Positions 22,136 to 33,780 are shown, numbered from the stretch's first letter. The stretch: DNA of 64,000 bases from Artemia franciscana (GCF_032884065.1 NW_027062689.1:1860001-1924000), one strand, 5' to 3'. Translations and numbers: made by a program. The notes: generated by a model not told the origin, from the sequence alone.

Positions 22136-22309
22136 CTTGACGTTGAATTGTACCCAGCTTACGTCTCCTCCCGATTCTCCGAGAGGACAATCATCTTTGT
22201 AACCATAGAATAGCCAATACGAAAAATAATAATTTTCTCCACATTGTTCAGCAAAATAGTAGGTGGGAATGCGATTTTCAAGAACACTTATATAATCCAT
22301 GTTACATAT
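22136..22309 (-). CDS. Vps62-like secreted protein, exon 2
   Basis: The acceptor TTTATTTCTAG lies just before 22309 and the donor AAG|GTAATC follows 22136. The exon is 58 codons, phase 0 at both ends, giving residues 73-130. It reads ENRIPTYYFAEQCG, YYFSYWLFYGYKDDC (residues 101-113) and GGDVSWVQFNVK. In Vps62-type domains an aromatic YWxFYPY/YGY stretch is followed by a GDWEH(V/I)xV motif; here the equivalent reads GDVSWVQFNV, so the usual Trp-Glu pair is replaced. Two cysteines could pair with those in exons 1 or 3. An earlier donor (GAC|GTAAGC) exists within the exon but would drop the conserved strand. Confidence 0.8.
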
Positions 22310-22875
22310 CTAGAAATAAAGAAATATAAAAGGATGATGCATTTGAAACAGTATAAGGAAAACAATCGTTAAGCATTAACTTAAAATAGCTGTTATTTTT
22401 AGTTTCCTTAAATTTTGTGTTCGCTTTGTTAGAACTTTTAAATAGGGGCCAATAACCGCAGTAAGGTAGTCATATGTCTTATTAGTTGTTAGATGTAATT
22501 CCCAGGAAAGATAACCAGCTGTTGCATAATCTCGTTTCTAGATTTGTTGATATTATAAGGCATGTTGTGAATTTTTTTATTGGAACTGGACGCGAGGTTT
22601 TGAAGGTTTTCAATTGTGAAAATGTTACTCTTAAAGATAGGCATACTTTTCCTTTTTGTGTTTCTTTTTTTTCACTCTCTTTTTTCGTTGAGTAATCAGA
22701 TAAAAAAAAAAAAATTCTCTTGGATTTGCCTTTCAACTTGAACAATCCATGAATACTAATTTATTAGAGGACTTGATTTGACTTACTCAACCCTCATAGT
22801 GAGATGGCGTTGAGAGTGTCGTCGGCCTTCTCCACGAGGGGTGGTTAGCAGCAAGGGCCTTTGCAAGGACCTTTT
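22310..22875. other. Intron 1 of the Vps62-like gene, left part
   Basis: AT-rich intron. Open frames at 22482-22745 on both strands overlap each other and have no recognisable domain. A GC-richer patch at 22795-22860 (GTGAGATGGCGTTGAGAGTG) is unassigned. Confidence 0.4.
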
Positions 22876-23455
22876 ATTTTAGTTGTTCTTTTTTCTAGTT
22901 TTTTTTTCTTTTTTAGTCTTTCCTTTTTTTATTTTTTTTTAGCTTTTCCTTTTTTTAGTTTTTTTCTTTTTTAGTTTTTTTTCTTTTTGTTTTTTTTCTT
23001 TTTTAGTTTTTTCATTTTTTTAGTTTAATCTTTTTTTAATTTTTTTTTCTTTTTTAGTTTATTTTTTTGTTTTTAGTTTTTTATCTATTTTATTTTTTTA
23101 TTTTTTCTTTTTTTAGTTTTATTTCTTTTTTTTCTCTTTTGGTCTTTTTCATTTTTTTTAGTTTTTTTCGTTTTTTTCTTTAGTTTTTGTCTGTCTTTTT
23201 TTTAGTTTTTATTTTTTTAATCTTTCCTTATTTTCAGTTTTTTTTTCGTTTTTAGTTTTTTTTTAGTTTCTTCTTTTCTTTTCTTTTTTAGTTGTTTCCT
23301 TTTTTTAGTTTGTTAGGTTTTTTATTATTTTATTTTCCTTTTTAGTTTTTTTTCCTTTTTTAGTTTTCTTTTAGTTTTTTTTTTCTTTTTTCATTTTTTT
23401 TTATAGAAGATAGTTTTTAATTCTTTTAAGTTTTTTTTTAGTTAGTTTTTTTTAT
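22876..23455 (+). repeat. T-rich low-complexity block with TTTTTTAG motif
   Basis: About 580 bases almost wholly of T runs broken by AG, C or AC, in an irregular ~17-20 base rhythm (CTTTTTTAGTTTTTTTTC and variants). It is strand-asymmetric: on the sense strand of the surrounding gene it is A-rich. It probably grew by slippage from a short unit. Confidence 0.8.
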
Positions 23456-25310
23456 ATATTGACGTCATACTTCGTGACAGACAGACGAACATTACATTTT
23501 CATATATACATTCATTCTCATCTAATTCTGAAGTAAGCAATCTATCCCAAGTAACATGTAATTTTTTTGCAGAGCAGAAACAATTGTACATATGTATGCT
23601 ACTTTGTATATTTTTTTCCTGAGAATATATTTCTCCACATTGTAGGAAGCTTCGTTTGTTCGCTAAATTTCTAAAATAAACAGGAAGTTAATGTACGCTT
23701 TTACATGCTTGGAGATAAATTTGATAATATTTCAATTATAACCTTTGATTTTTCAATTGCTAGGCGAAATTACATTTTTCCATGTATCAAAATTAATAAA
23801 TTGGGAGTCTTCAGAACGACCAATGAATTAACGACTCAAATGTTTCAAATTATTTATAACCGACCAAAACGCTTTAATTCTTAGATAAAAGGTAACATTT
23901 ACATGGCTAAAATTCTAACTATTTTCCAATGCTATAGGGTTTACTAAGGAATAAAGAACGATTCATGTCTAATTTATCTCGGAGAATGTGCGGTGACGGC
24001 ACAGCCAACTAATCGTCCTATCTTTCCAAACTAACAGCCTAGTCGACCTTCTTGTGAGTGCGTCTTTACAGTTATATTTAGTTTTGTGAAGCTACTTCTA
24101 TGGGCCTTGTTGAAGCAGTAATGGCCAATTATAAGACATAAAACTTGGTTTTGTGTGGCAAATACCAAAGCATAAGACGCACTAATTAAAAAACTATTCA
24201 CAGATGGAGCAGAGAGCCGGCAATGTTTTTTGTGTTATTTCATTTGTAAAAACGAGACGTGACCAACAGATGGGAGATGAAAGAGTGATGTAATTAAAAA
24301 TATAACTAATTAAAAATGAAAAAAAATATCAAGAGGCTTTGTGAAGACGATAATTATTTTTTCCACAATTAACAGAAAGCCAGCAAACTATATTTCAAAA
24401 GGCAATAATTAAATATATTTATAGAAATATCTTGCATGTAGCTAATTGATGGAGGGCGGGGGCGTATCATCTTTTGTCAGAGCTAAGATCTATATGTATT
24501 GCCCACGCGTTAATGTTACGTAGTGAATAAGGCACTTTGTAATATAGTCGGCAATTTGATGTAAGAGGGCCATTGATCTATAGCTGCGCGTGTTAACTAT
24601 GAGTTGTTTTTACGTTAGGTAATATAACAAATCTTAATAAACATGTTTAATTGACCATCTCTGTACTAAAGCTGATTAACTTTCAGTAAATCTTGGGCAA
24701 CGTGGCTTCTTGGCCGATTGGTAAATCCAACTCACCAAATCGATGAATTTCACATATAAGTACCCAGTCACTCTTGATTGAAGATAAAGGTAAGTAATCC
24801 ATATGCTTTATATCTCTTTGACTGAGCTCGTTGTGCAAACTGAAGCCTGTAATCAGTTTCAGCAAAAATATAAAAAGATCAGAAGAAACATCACCTAATT
24901 GGTCAGCGAATTTACAAATCCCTGTTAACATTTTTCCCTGCTTTAAAGTTTGTAACAGCCTCCGCAGCTAACAGTTACATGATTTTATCTTCGGGAGTCA
25001 AAATCGAAGGTATTGTCATTGATAATTTTGTAATACCTTTTTTAATTGAAAATACAATTTTTAAACCGATGCTTATTCTCTTCGCAAAAAAGAGCAGACA
25101 CATTTCACTACAAAGGATTCTTAAAGTTGCGTAGACCATATTTCTATTCCTATAAAATTCATTTCTCTCTTTTTCCTTTAAAATTGGAAAAACAAATACT
25201 CAACTGATTTCTCAATTTGTTTAACTATATGCAATTGTTTTCTAGCTGAAATGACGTTTCTTTCAGTCTTTGTCACCAGAAAGACAGAAAAAAAGAAACA
25301 CTATACTTGC
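23456..25310. other. Intron 1 of the Vps62-like gene, right part
   Basis: No repeat family was recognised. A minus-strand open frame (24931-24683, 82 codons with an internal Met start) lies on the gene's sense strand; it has no recognisable domain and no convincing splice sites, so I do not call it an exon. Confidence 0.35.
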
Positions 25311-25526
25311 CCTTCCTGTGAAGCCTCCTTTCCTGAGTTTGTAGTAATCCTCTGCATTACTGGGAAGACATTTGCCAATGTCAGTACCGGTCTGTTGATC
25401 AAAGCGTATTCTCGGGGCAAAACGTACAGCTAAATCGTGATAAGGACTAACGACTTTTAAGTCTGCAGTTGTACTACCCAGTTCGGATAGCACAACTGAA
25501 GCTGCAAATACAATAGAAAATATCAT
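25311..25526 (-). CDS. Vps62-like secreted protein, exon 1 (start)
   Basis: The ATG at 25526 begins MIFSIVFAASVVLSELGSTT, a convincing signal peptide with likely cleavage after Thr-Ala near residue 21, so the protein should be secreted. The mature start (SPYHDLAVRFAPRIRFDQQ, then CLPSNAEDYY) matches the opening of Vps62-like domains: an APxxRF(D) strand, then PSxxxYY. Exons 1-4 join in frame to about 254 residues. The 3' boundary is best placed before GCAAGT (AGG|GCAAGT), a GC-AG donor, because it ends in phase 0 as exon 2 requires; the nearby GT donor (exon end 25307) would shift the frame. The function of animal Vps62-like secreted proteins is not known to me. A (TA)54 run lies about 220 bp upstream. 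Confidence 0.8.
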
Positions 25527-25743
25527 GGCATCCAATATACTGCACTGAATCTCACTAGGCTAATTTAGAGCTTTTTTCGTCGGATTTATCTAGGAAAAAA
25601 AGCTTATCTGTCTTCTACAAACAGAAGACACAAAAACTAAAGTCAAGGTCATTTTATCTTCTTTTGCAATTCTAGTTGAGATTTTTCTAGCCATATATTT
25701 TATTGAAGATGAAAGGCTAAAGTTACATAATCTTGTGAATTGC

Positions 25744-25857
<114 letters not shown>

Positions 25858-25904
25858 AAGAGCCATAAAGTGTCAATGTATTAGCTATTACTTTTTTTCA
25901 CAGA

Positions 25905-26165
25905 GTCATTTCATATGACTCTGGGGATAATCGTAGAAACTTCGAAGAGAGCTCGTTCAATTGAAAATTAAGAGTTTTAGTGTTCAATTTCGATTCAAAA
26001 TGGATTAGAGGGTAGCCAGCACCCCTATTAGTTCCCCCTCCCCAAGACATCCGATCAAAATTTGGGGTGAGGCGTTTTGCTCAAAATAGTCTAAAGGTCA
26101 AATAGCTCTGTCTCCAGGGATGACATACTCCCCTTGAGCCCCTGGGACAATGACTGTAAGTAACA
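25905..26165 (-). repeat. Inverted E/H-type module
   Basis: Read on the minus strand it follows the E and H repeats: ...AGAGCTATTTGACCTTTAGA, CTATTTTGAGCAAAAC, then CAAATTTTGATCGGATGTCT, TAGCCCTCTAATCC-like and CTTCGAAGTTTCTACG. It carries a single module, with no coding capacity. Confidence 0.6.
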
Positions 26166-26329
26166 CAAGCCTGTTGGTTTGATGTAGTATTATTGGAACC
26201 CATCTTTGATCTTGGGTCTCCAGAAAGGCTTAGGGTATCAAAATACAACTTTCAAGATATAATGAGGGGGATATTGAACAAAATTAGAACACAATAGAAC
26301 ACATTCTGGTTGTCTAAAAAACATATGAG

Positions 26330-27504
26330 TATCAAACAGTTCATGGTAACAATCTATAAGTAAAGAGAGACTCGGCGCAATAGTAACCGAAACTATAAAA
26401 ACAGATAACAATAAATACATTTTTTTATACATTTGATACATTTCTGATATAGATACATTTTGATAACAATAGGTATATCAATAGAATTGACATTTTATGC
26501 TGATTCTAAATATGTAAAACTCATCAACTTTAATGTTGCCAATCGAAACATACGAACCTGAGAAAATTTGCGGGATTTTTAAAAAAGGAGGAAACACTCC
26601 CAAAAAGTCAAAGAATCCTTATAAATCCCATCATCAGATTCAGCATATCAGACAAACATACTATACACATTTTAAGCTCCCATCCGAAAAAATGTGATTT
26701 TTTTTTTGGCCATAAGAAAGATCACGGATGCCTGTTTATTTTTTTTCTTTCGGGGATGATCGTTTCGAACTAATAGTCCTAGAAGATCGGGAAAGGACTC
26801 ATTCAAACCGAAATTAAAAGTTCTAAGGATTGGAAAGCCCCTGGCCCCCTTTCCCCCTTAATTTTTTGACCCAGAGTCATCCGATCAAAATTTTGAGATA
26901 GCCATTTGGATCCAGCATAATTGAAAGGTGCGATAAGTCATCCTATGGGGATGACATGACCTCCCTCCCCCACAGCCCCTGGGGAAAGGACTGTAAGCTA
27001 TGAAATTTGCCATATAGTGTTTGTTATTGTTTACATATAGTGTTTGTTATTGTGAAGTATGCAGACATTTATTCTCTTTGGCAACTCAATGTTACATATG
27101 TTCCTGGGGAATTTTCTGGGGGTAACTTTTAGCAGGGTTAGAATTGTCTGTTTTTTTCCATGACGGAAGGGGGGAGGGTTCCCGGGAGAAATTATTCATA
27201 GGGAATTTCATATGGGAGAAAATTTCCTTTGGGGGGAGCTTTCCAGCATGATTTTAAAACGATCAAAAACTGGATAATAAACAATTTTATTTTCAAATGA
27301 AAGTAAACTAAGGAGATTTTTCCAGGTAGAATCACCCGCAGGAAATTTTACGAGGGAATTCTTAGCGAAAATGGAATTGACCGGTGGGAGAATATTTACA
27401 CAAACGCAACTTTCCACAGAGGGAATTTTCGTGGGGGGCATTTCCATGGAGAGGGATGCAGATCTCCTGACATTATTTGAAAAACAATCAGAAATTAAAT
27501 ATAC
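26330..27504 (+). repeat. Family B element, copy B3 (left half)
   Basis: The left terminus is ATCAAACAGTTCATGGTAAC, then the body order seen in B1: CTCGGCGCAATAGTAACCG, ACGAACCTGAGAAAATTTGC, AATCCCATCATCAGATTCAG, GATCACGGATGCCTGTTTAT. It then continues into an inner part with repeated short GGAATTT/GGGAGAA words (27090-27500). It abuts the 3' end of the LINE that follows. Confidence 0.65.
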
Positions 27505-27873
27505 CTTAGACCTAACTTAGTTCTTCCAGATGTGCAGAGGCATTAAGTAATCTCCGATCTTCCCTCAAGGGATCTCTGTGTAGATGCTTTTCCATTCTGG
27601 GACGGGACTTGTCTGGAGAACTCTTTTGTCACATTCGCACGTTCTACAGAGCGTGTTCTTTGGTCTTCTTCAGTGACGGGTTCCTTCCGGTGCCAGTGGA
27701 GGAGCATTTTAGGATGTTCATGATTTGGCATACAGAGGATATGTTCGAGGTATTGCCATTTCCGTTGCCTCAAATCGGAGGTGATGTCTGGTCGGCAAGT
27801 GCGAGTGGGGATCTCATCGTTTCTGACATCGCCTCTCCAGCTGATACTTAAATTACGGTGAAGACACTTATTT

Positions 27874-28527
27874 TCAAAGGCGATAAGACGTTTCTCCTAT
27901 TTCAAAATTAGCTTTAAACATTCTATAAAGTAACTCAGAACAGATAAGACATTGCCTAGGAACAGTCTGGGTTTCAGCTTCTGTGGGTATACTGTGGATT
28001 CCCAGATCGGTAGAAGTCTCTGAAATTCCTATTCCATGTCCATTTATCTGTCTAAAGATGTAATCTACAACTAGGACGAAGAGAAAGGATAACAGGACAC
28101 AGCCTTGCTTGACGGCAGTCATGACTTTGAAGTAGCGCATATTACCGTTAGAGGTTTTAACACCGCATTCCTTCTTTTTGTACATAGCAAATATTAGAGG
28201 GACTAGCTTCTCCGGAATGCCGTAGAACCGTAAGACTGTCGACAGATTACGTTGATCAAACGCTTTCTTGAAGTCTATAAAGAGTTCATACAAACGTTGT
28301 CCCCATTCATTAGATTCCTCCAGCATCGTGTCTAGGGTAAATATAAAGTCAGCACATGATCGTTTTGGCCAGAGTCTATGTTTTTCTTTACGCAAGTTGA
28401 GATCAAAGGTGGCTTGGAGTCTTCCTAGTATTATGTTCCAGAAAAGCTTCGCCGAGATTGGGAGATGGTTGATGCCTCTCAAGTCCTTGCATTGTTTTTG
28501 CATCTCCTTTCTTGAAGAATTTGACAA
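27874..28527 (-). pseudogene. LINE reverse transcriptase fragment
   Basis: 217 residues. Motifs in order: KDLRGINHLPISAKLFWNII (fingers), YELFIDFKKAFDQ (RT motif A, with the first catalytic Asp), YGIPEKLV, MTAVKQGCVLLSFLFVLVVD (motif B). Motif C (ADD) is deleted, so it could not polymerise. The pattern LY.(L/N)FIDF.KAFD is typical of RTE-like LINEs. The residues after about 160 are out-of-frame or rearranged sequence. Confidence 0.85.
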
Positions 28528-28648
28528 TAGTTTCTGTTCTCCATTCTGTGAAAAAGGATAGCCAGATGGCCAAAGTTCGTCGAAAGCTGGACTTGATTAT
28601 TTTTGCTGAAATGCGGTCTGTACCAGGAACCTTCCCATTTTTTCAGTT

Positions 28649-29033
28649 TTATACCTGCTGAAAGTATCTCGTCGTCATATCATCACTGATGCTGAGATTG
28701 AAAATATATTTGTCTGTTATATAAGGCGGAAATGCGGGCTCGGGGCTATTTAGTAGATATTCTAAGTAACTAGTCCTTCCTTCCTTTTGTTCTTCCACGT
28801 CTGTCAGGAGCCTACCTCCCTTATTCTTTACAGGGCATTTGTGTAAACTTGATTTGTCTTCTATTTCTTTCGTAAGGGGGCACACAGTTTGTGCATTTCC
28901 GTGGCCTGTTGCATTTTCTGCTTGCCAAGCTTTTCCATTCATATATTGCCGTTTGTTGGACCTGATATTTTTGGACTTTCTGGACGTCTTCTGGAAAGTC
29001 ATCGAGGGCTCCAAATTTATTGGACAGTTTCAT
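28649..29033 (-). pseudogene. LINE linker region between endonuclease and RT
   Basis: Two overlapping frames (29033-28821, 29014-28649) together cover the endonuclease-RT linker of this LINE type, including KLSNKFGALDDFPEDVQ and AIYEWKSLASRK. The shift from one frame to the other inside the same ancestral region shows a frameshift. Confidence 0.6.
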
Positions 29034-29358
29034 ACCAAACGAAAATTAGACCCCTTGCTCACTTAGCTTGTCTACGTAAAAGTTTCTGAGTATGCACGTT
29101 TTCAATTATTTGACTGAAGTTTCAGTGGGGTGACGACCAGTTTGTGATCTGAACCTACGTCTGCACTTCTAAAACTTTGAACATCTTTTAAGACCGTCCA
29201 CCATCTCTGGTGAATCAGGAAATGGTCGATTTGATTTTTGGTGGTTCTGTTTGGGGATGTCCAAGCGTATTAATGTATGTTTTATGTTGAAAGAACGTAT
29301 CACCGATCAACAAATCGTTCCCAAATGGCAAATCAGAGAAGTTGAGCACCATTTTCAT

Positions 29359-29850
29359 TTATGCAGCAAAGTTTGTCACTGATTGAAGGTTATTGTGGAA
29401 CCCACCTATAACGGCGTCATCTACATCATTTGTGGGTGCATAGCATAAGGTCAACGACAATTTAGGGCGGATAGAAGCAAATCTTGCACACAAAATTCTT
29501 CTATTAACCAGTTTCCATGAGAACAGGGCTTTAGTATCTTTTGGACTCAATATTGCTGCATCTTCGCCGATGTGACTCTCAGAATTTCCGCTATATAATA
29601 CTTTAAACATCGTGTGGTCAGCTCTGATTTTCTTCTTGCCACAGTCTTTCCATCTTGCTTCTGAGGCACCAACTATGTCAAGTTTAAACGTCTCGCATTC
29701 GCAGAGGCCTTGTTCGGTTTTTGACACTGTTGACATGGTTCTAACATTCCATAAGCTGATCTTAAACAGTTTGTTCGTGTTCATAGACCTTGTCCAGGGG
29801 TTTACACGAGTTGTCTTCAGATTGAAAGATTTAGATTTGAGGCTTACCAT
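29359..29850 (-). pseudogene. LINE endonuclease fragment
   Basis: 163 residues of an exonuclease-endonuclease-phosphatase domain: KISLWNVRTMS (start of the fold), LDIVGASEARWKDCG (the Glu of the active site), a glycine turn, VNRRILCARF and LTLCYAPTND. The later GDFN and SDH motifs are not in this frame. It would nick target DNA during target-primed reverse transcription. Confidence 0.85.
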
Positions 29851-29874
29851 TGACGCTTCTTTAGTCAGATAATT

Positions 29875-30185
29875 TTATTTTTAAATAACAATATAAAGTG
29901 TTATTTATCAGCTGAACGTAGGGAGCAGCATTAAAACAAACAAAATTGATTCCTCTCCTCAATGGCTTTCCATTTTTGCTAAAGTTTGACCTTTTGTCCC
30001 AATTCCCCCAGAACGATTCCTGAAACACAATGACCGTTTAAATAGAATAAGATGTCTTATGAAAGTACTAAAAACTTCAGTTTGAATATAGAGGTATTGA
30101 GCCTCCAGCTCCTTTCGTGTACGGAATAGCATCTGTTCGTTTTAATATTCACTGATGCTCCTTACTTTGACTTAAAAAACACTCT
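29875..30185 (+). repeat. Family B hairpin, copy B4
   Basis: Left arm GCTGAACGTAGGGAGCAGCA, GCTAAAGTTTGACCTTTTGT; right arm GAGGTATTGAGCCTCC, GTGTACGGAATAGCATCTGT and TCCTTACTTTGACTTAA. It is a single diverged hairpin of about 300 bases. Confidence 0.6.
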
Positions 30186-32079
30186 TTATTTATTTAATTT
30201 TTATCTCAGGCACGACCGAGGGTATTAAGTTGAAAATTTCAGAATATGTTTAGGGGAATGTTAAAAATTGATCACATAGCAAACAGCCTCCTCACGCCAA
30301 TTTTATGCACCCCTCCCTTCAACACTGATCAAAATTTGAGTGAGCTGTTTTGTCCAAAATAGCCTCAGGACTTTGGCTACTGCCTTTTTCTCCTATAACT
30401 GTAGTTATTCTATTGTATTTCATATCGTTTTTGCTATACTGAAAAATAAATACATTTTAAACATTTTCTTTGCGTTATAATAACGTTGAAAAATAACAAA
30501 ATACTTTTAAGCATAAAATTTAACTGCTTAGAGTTCCAGGAATTAATATTGGTATTTAATAGACATTCTGTTTATTCTCAGTAGGTCTTTCCAGTCGTCT
30601 TGATTACTTTAATGAATCAAACATCTTCAATGTTTGGAAAATGTTAGTACACTGTTCAGAATGCTTATAGTTTTCAATAAAAAGCAAATAAAGCAATAAT
30701 TTTTTAAATATGTACAGTTTGGGAAAGGGAGTAGAAAATTTTTTTGTTTGTTGTAATTCCTGTTCGTTTTAAGTTTGGTTTGTGTGCTCGTTTTATTTTT
30801 TACTCGTTTAGGATTTTAATTTATGTTTAATATTGTTTATCATTACAGTTGATTTGACTGTTCATTTTTATTTATGTTTGTTTTGGGATTCATATATTCC
30901 TTAGTGGTAATTTCTGGTTATTTAAAGCTTGAATTCATTATCCGGCTTTCATTTTCTGCTCGTCTTGAGTTCAATATAACTATGTACATTCCTTTTTCCG
31001 ATTTTTTTTTTATTTAATCCGGAGAAACATAGAGCCACTAAGAAAATTGAGAATCATGTATGAGACAGAGCAACACATTCAAAAATTTTCACTAAGGACT
31101 AAGCACAAAACAAATGAACTAGCATAAAATAATTTTTTTTCTGTCAAAGAGGATAATCGAAAATAATAGGATTTAACAGAATTTTGAAGACTGAATTAAG
31201 GAATAATTTCCAAAATTAGTCACTGTCGATTTGGCAAAAACCAGGTAATTTCCACCCCTCTTTTCAAAAAAAGTTATAAGGCGTGCAAAATATAAAATTC
31301 TATCAATAAAAAGAAAAATTATTTTAGCTAAGGTATAATGCAAAATTAATCACAATTACTCCAAGATTTTGTTTACGTACATTTTTTCTTCCTATTCTAT
31401 TTTCATTATTATTTTTTTTGAAGCGGTGATTGTTTTCTAAAAATAAAGCTAGTTTATCATGACAATATACTAGGTTCTATATTATTAGCTCTGATGCGTA
31501 CAAATAGATTTTAATTCTCATTATGATGTATTCTATTTGAATTTTTTTCTTCAGACATCTTTGAGCACCAGTGCTAAATTTAAAATTATTGATTCATAAA
31601 AGGCTTTCCCTAAAATCCAAGAGAATTTTCATCTCCTGACTCTTTCAAATTCCTAAATCATTTTTTCTAGAACCAATGACTAAAAAAACCTTTAAGGTTT
31701 TTTTATGAGCTTCATAGCATGATTTAAAAAAAAAAACAGGCTTGAAAGTTCAATCGTAGTTCATGAAAATTTTCATTTGATTACCTGTTCCTAAATTTAG
31801 TTTGACTTATAGACCTCTGCCTTAGACCTCAGAAATATACTTGTCGTTTTCAATGCTAGCCTATTACCATAGATTTATAATTTTAAAATACGTCTACTTA
31901 TTATTTTTACGTCTATGCGTATTACCTATAAACATTATCTGTTTCTCCCATTGTAGATGGCAGTAAAAAGAACAAGTCTTGAAATTTCGGTGTATGTTTC
32001 AATTTTAAATCTAAGACTTGGCAGTTTTGAAGACAAAAAGATAGATACATTTTGAGAGAAGTGCTTTCCAAAGTTAGTC
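30186..32079. other. Intergenic, AT-rich, one C-type fragment
   Basis: At 30740-30990 there is an arm of the C fold-back family (CTGTTCGTTTTAAGTTTGGT, TTTATTTATGTTTGTTTTGG, GCTCGTCTTGAGTTC). A weak inverted E-type scrap (GATCAAAATTTGAGTGAGC) lies at about 30325-30375. The rest shows no gene or repeat I recognise. Confidence 0.4.
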
Positions 32080-33780
32080 AAAATGTTAACAGTTTTGGTA
32101 AAATTCTAGTTACTTTTTGCTATCTTGAGAAGGGGGCCGGGTCAGGAAAACGCAACTTTCAGTAATGTTTCCAGAGCCAAAAACATAGGCCTACTTTGGG
32201 AAGGTATTACCATGATTCCATGATAACACCCTTCTGATATCTAATTCTTACAAATTTGCCTTCTAGATAGGTCTTTACCTATAGATAGGACTTTAGCCTG
32301 TAGACCCATTCCTGAAAGTTTCATTTTCCTAACCTAAACCCTTTCCAAGATAGCAAGAAGTCAATTAACTAGAATTATTACTTATTCAAATTTTGACAAA
32401 ACAATATTTTACCTTATTTTTCAGCTATCAGTCTCTTTTTTGTTTTGGCTTTAGCTCTGAAAATGCAATTCCTGGTATTTGAGTAGAATTTTAAGCCATA
32501 TCAGTAGCTTTTTTCTAAATTTAGGAAATGTATTTGCAGATCTTTGAGCCTAATAAATTTGGATTGACTTTAGTTCTGAAGCTGAAACAAGTTTTGCTAT
32601 AGGCTACTTCATTTAAGCAGAATTTATTTTTACATACATATAAGATTTTTAATGTTTATCAAAGGTCAGGGCCCTCTAGAGAAAGGAGGAGTAGAGGTAG
32701 TAGGTACTTCAAAATACCTTCCCAGGAAATGCTTTGGTAAATTTACAGCAAACAATATTACTGGCTTTTGTATAAAGTGAATATACCACTCAATGCCTTT
32801 TTTATGCTCTTTACAGATATAATAATTGCTTCCACCAGAAATTCAGATTTAAGCACTTTTTGACCTCTTAAAAATGACCTAAATATGGGGTATAAAAAGC
32901 CTTTAAACATTGGTCTCAGACTTTAAAACATTGGACTCAATCTTACCATTTCATTATAAATCCATTTTTTTAATGTCATATCATCCACAAGCACTGCTTT
33001 TTCACAATTAAATTGGATAAATAAATTTTATCAATATTATGGCATTTTCTTCTTCCTTGTCACCGAAATTTCAATTAAAGCATGTGTTTTTGGTCATTTT
33101 TTACAAAATAATAGGATGTTTGAAATTGCAAATCTGTAATAGTTTAGAAACAAATTTGGGCTATATATTTGCACATTGGGGCAGTGGGGGTAAAGCATAG
33201 CATATATTAAATATGTAAACTAACCATTGCTGAATTTAACATTGTTAAATTTATAGCAAACAGTATAACTGGCATTCATAATAGCCAGCTTTCATATTTT
33301 TGACCAAAAATGCATGCTTTTATTTAAAATTTGATGTTAAGGAAGAAGAAAATGCCATAACATGGATAAAATTTATTTATCCAATTTAATCATGGAAAAT
33401 CGATGCTTGTGGATAATATACCATTAAAAAAATGGATTTATAATGAAACAGTAAGTTTGAATCCAATATTTTAAAGTCTGAGCCAATGTTTTAAGCCTTT
33501 TTTATACCCCATATTTAGGCCATTTTTAAGAGGTTAAAAAGTGCTTAAATCTGAATATCCAGTAGAAGCAATTATTATATTTGTAAAGAGCATAAAAAAA
33601 GACATTGAGTGGTATATTCAATTTCTACAAAAGCCAATAATATGTTTTGCTATAAATTAACGCATGCTTCAGTCTGTAGATCTATCCCCAAAAGTTTCAT
33701 TTTACTAACCTAACCCCTCTCTAAGATAACAAAAAGTAGCTGAACTAGAATTCTACCACAATTTTTTCAAATATCAAATA
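32080..33780. repeat. Large imperfect palindrome (family D)
   Basis: An arm at about 32745-33100 is matched in inverse at about 33285-33660 (for example GCTCTTTACAGATATAATAA against TTATTATATTTGTAAAGAGC, and CCATAATATTG-type words near TGGCATTTTCTTCTTCCTTG). Spacer is about 180 bases; identity by eye near 85-90%. Outer segments TTTTGGTAAAATTCTAGTTA (32095) and AACTAGAATTCTACCACAAT (33745) are also inverse. A direct copy of the right outer part sits at 32310-32385. No coding capacity. Confidence 0.75.

Larger units (their letters stand above)
27505..29872 (-). mobile_element. RTE-type LINE, minus strand, dead
   Basis: The order on the minus strand is: apurinic-type endonuclease (29850-29359), a linker region (29033-28649), reverse transcriptase (28527-27874), C-terminal tail (27773-27543) with a QRKWQYLEHILCMPN-type segment typical of this clade. 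About 2.4 kb remain of the roughly 3.2 kb usual for the clade. The reading frame is broken between all blocks. The catalytic (F/Y)ADD box and its surroundings are missing: the frame passes from VLVVDYIFRQINGHG almost directly to the thumb and tail. The right edge abuts a B fragment at 29875, the left edge the B3 copy. Confidence 0.85.

Noticed and set aside
22482-22745. Overlapping frames on both strands in intron 1
   Set aside because: They mirror each other, are low in complexity, and show no motif.
24683-24931. 82-codon minus-strand frame in intron 1 of the Vps62-like gene, considered as an extra exon
   Set aside because: Exons 1 and 2 join in phase without it, its splice sites are poor, and it resembles no part of the domain.
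31949-32010. ATG after a good acceptor (CTCCCATTGTAG then ATGGCAGTAAAAAG)
   Set aside because: The frame is short and ends soon, with no partner exons in phase and no recognisable protein.
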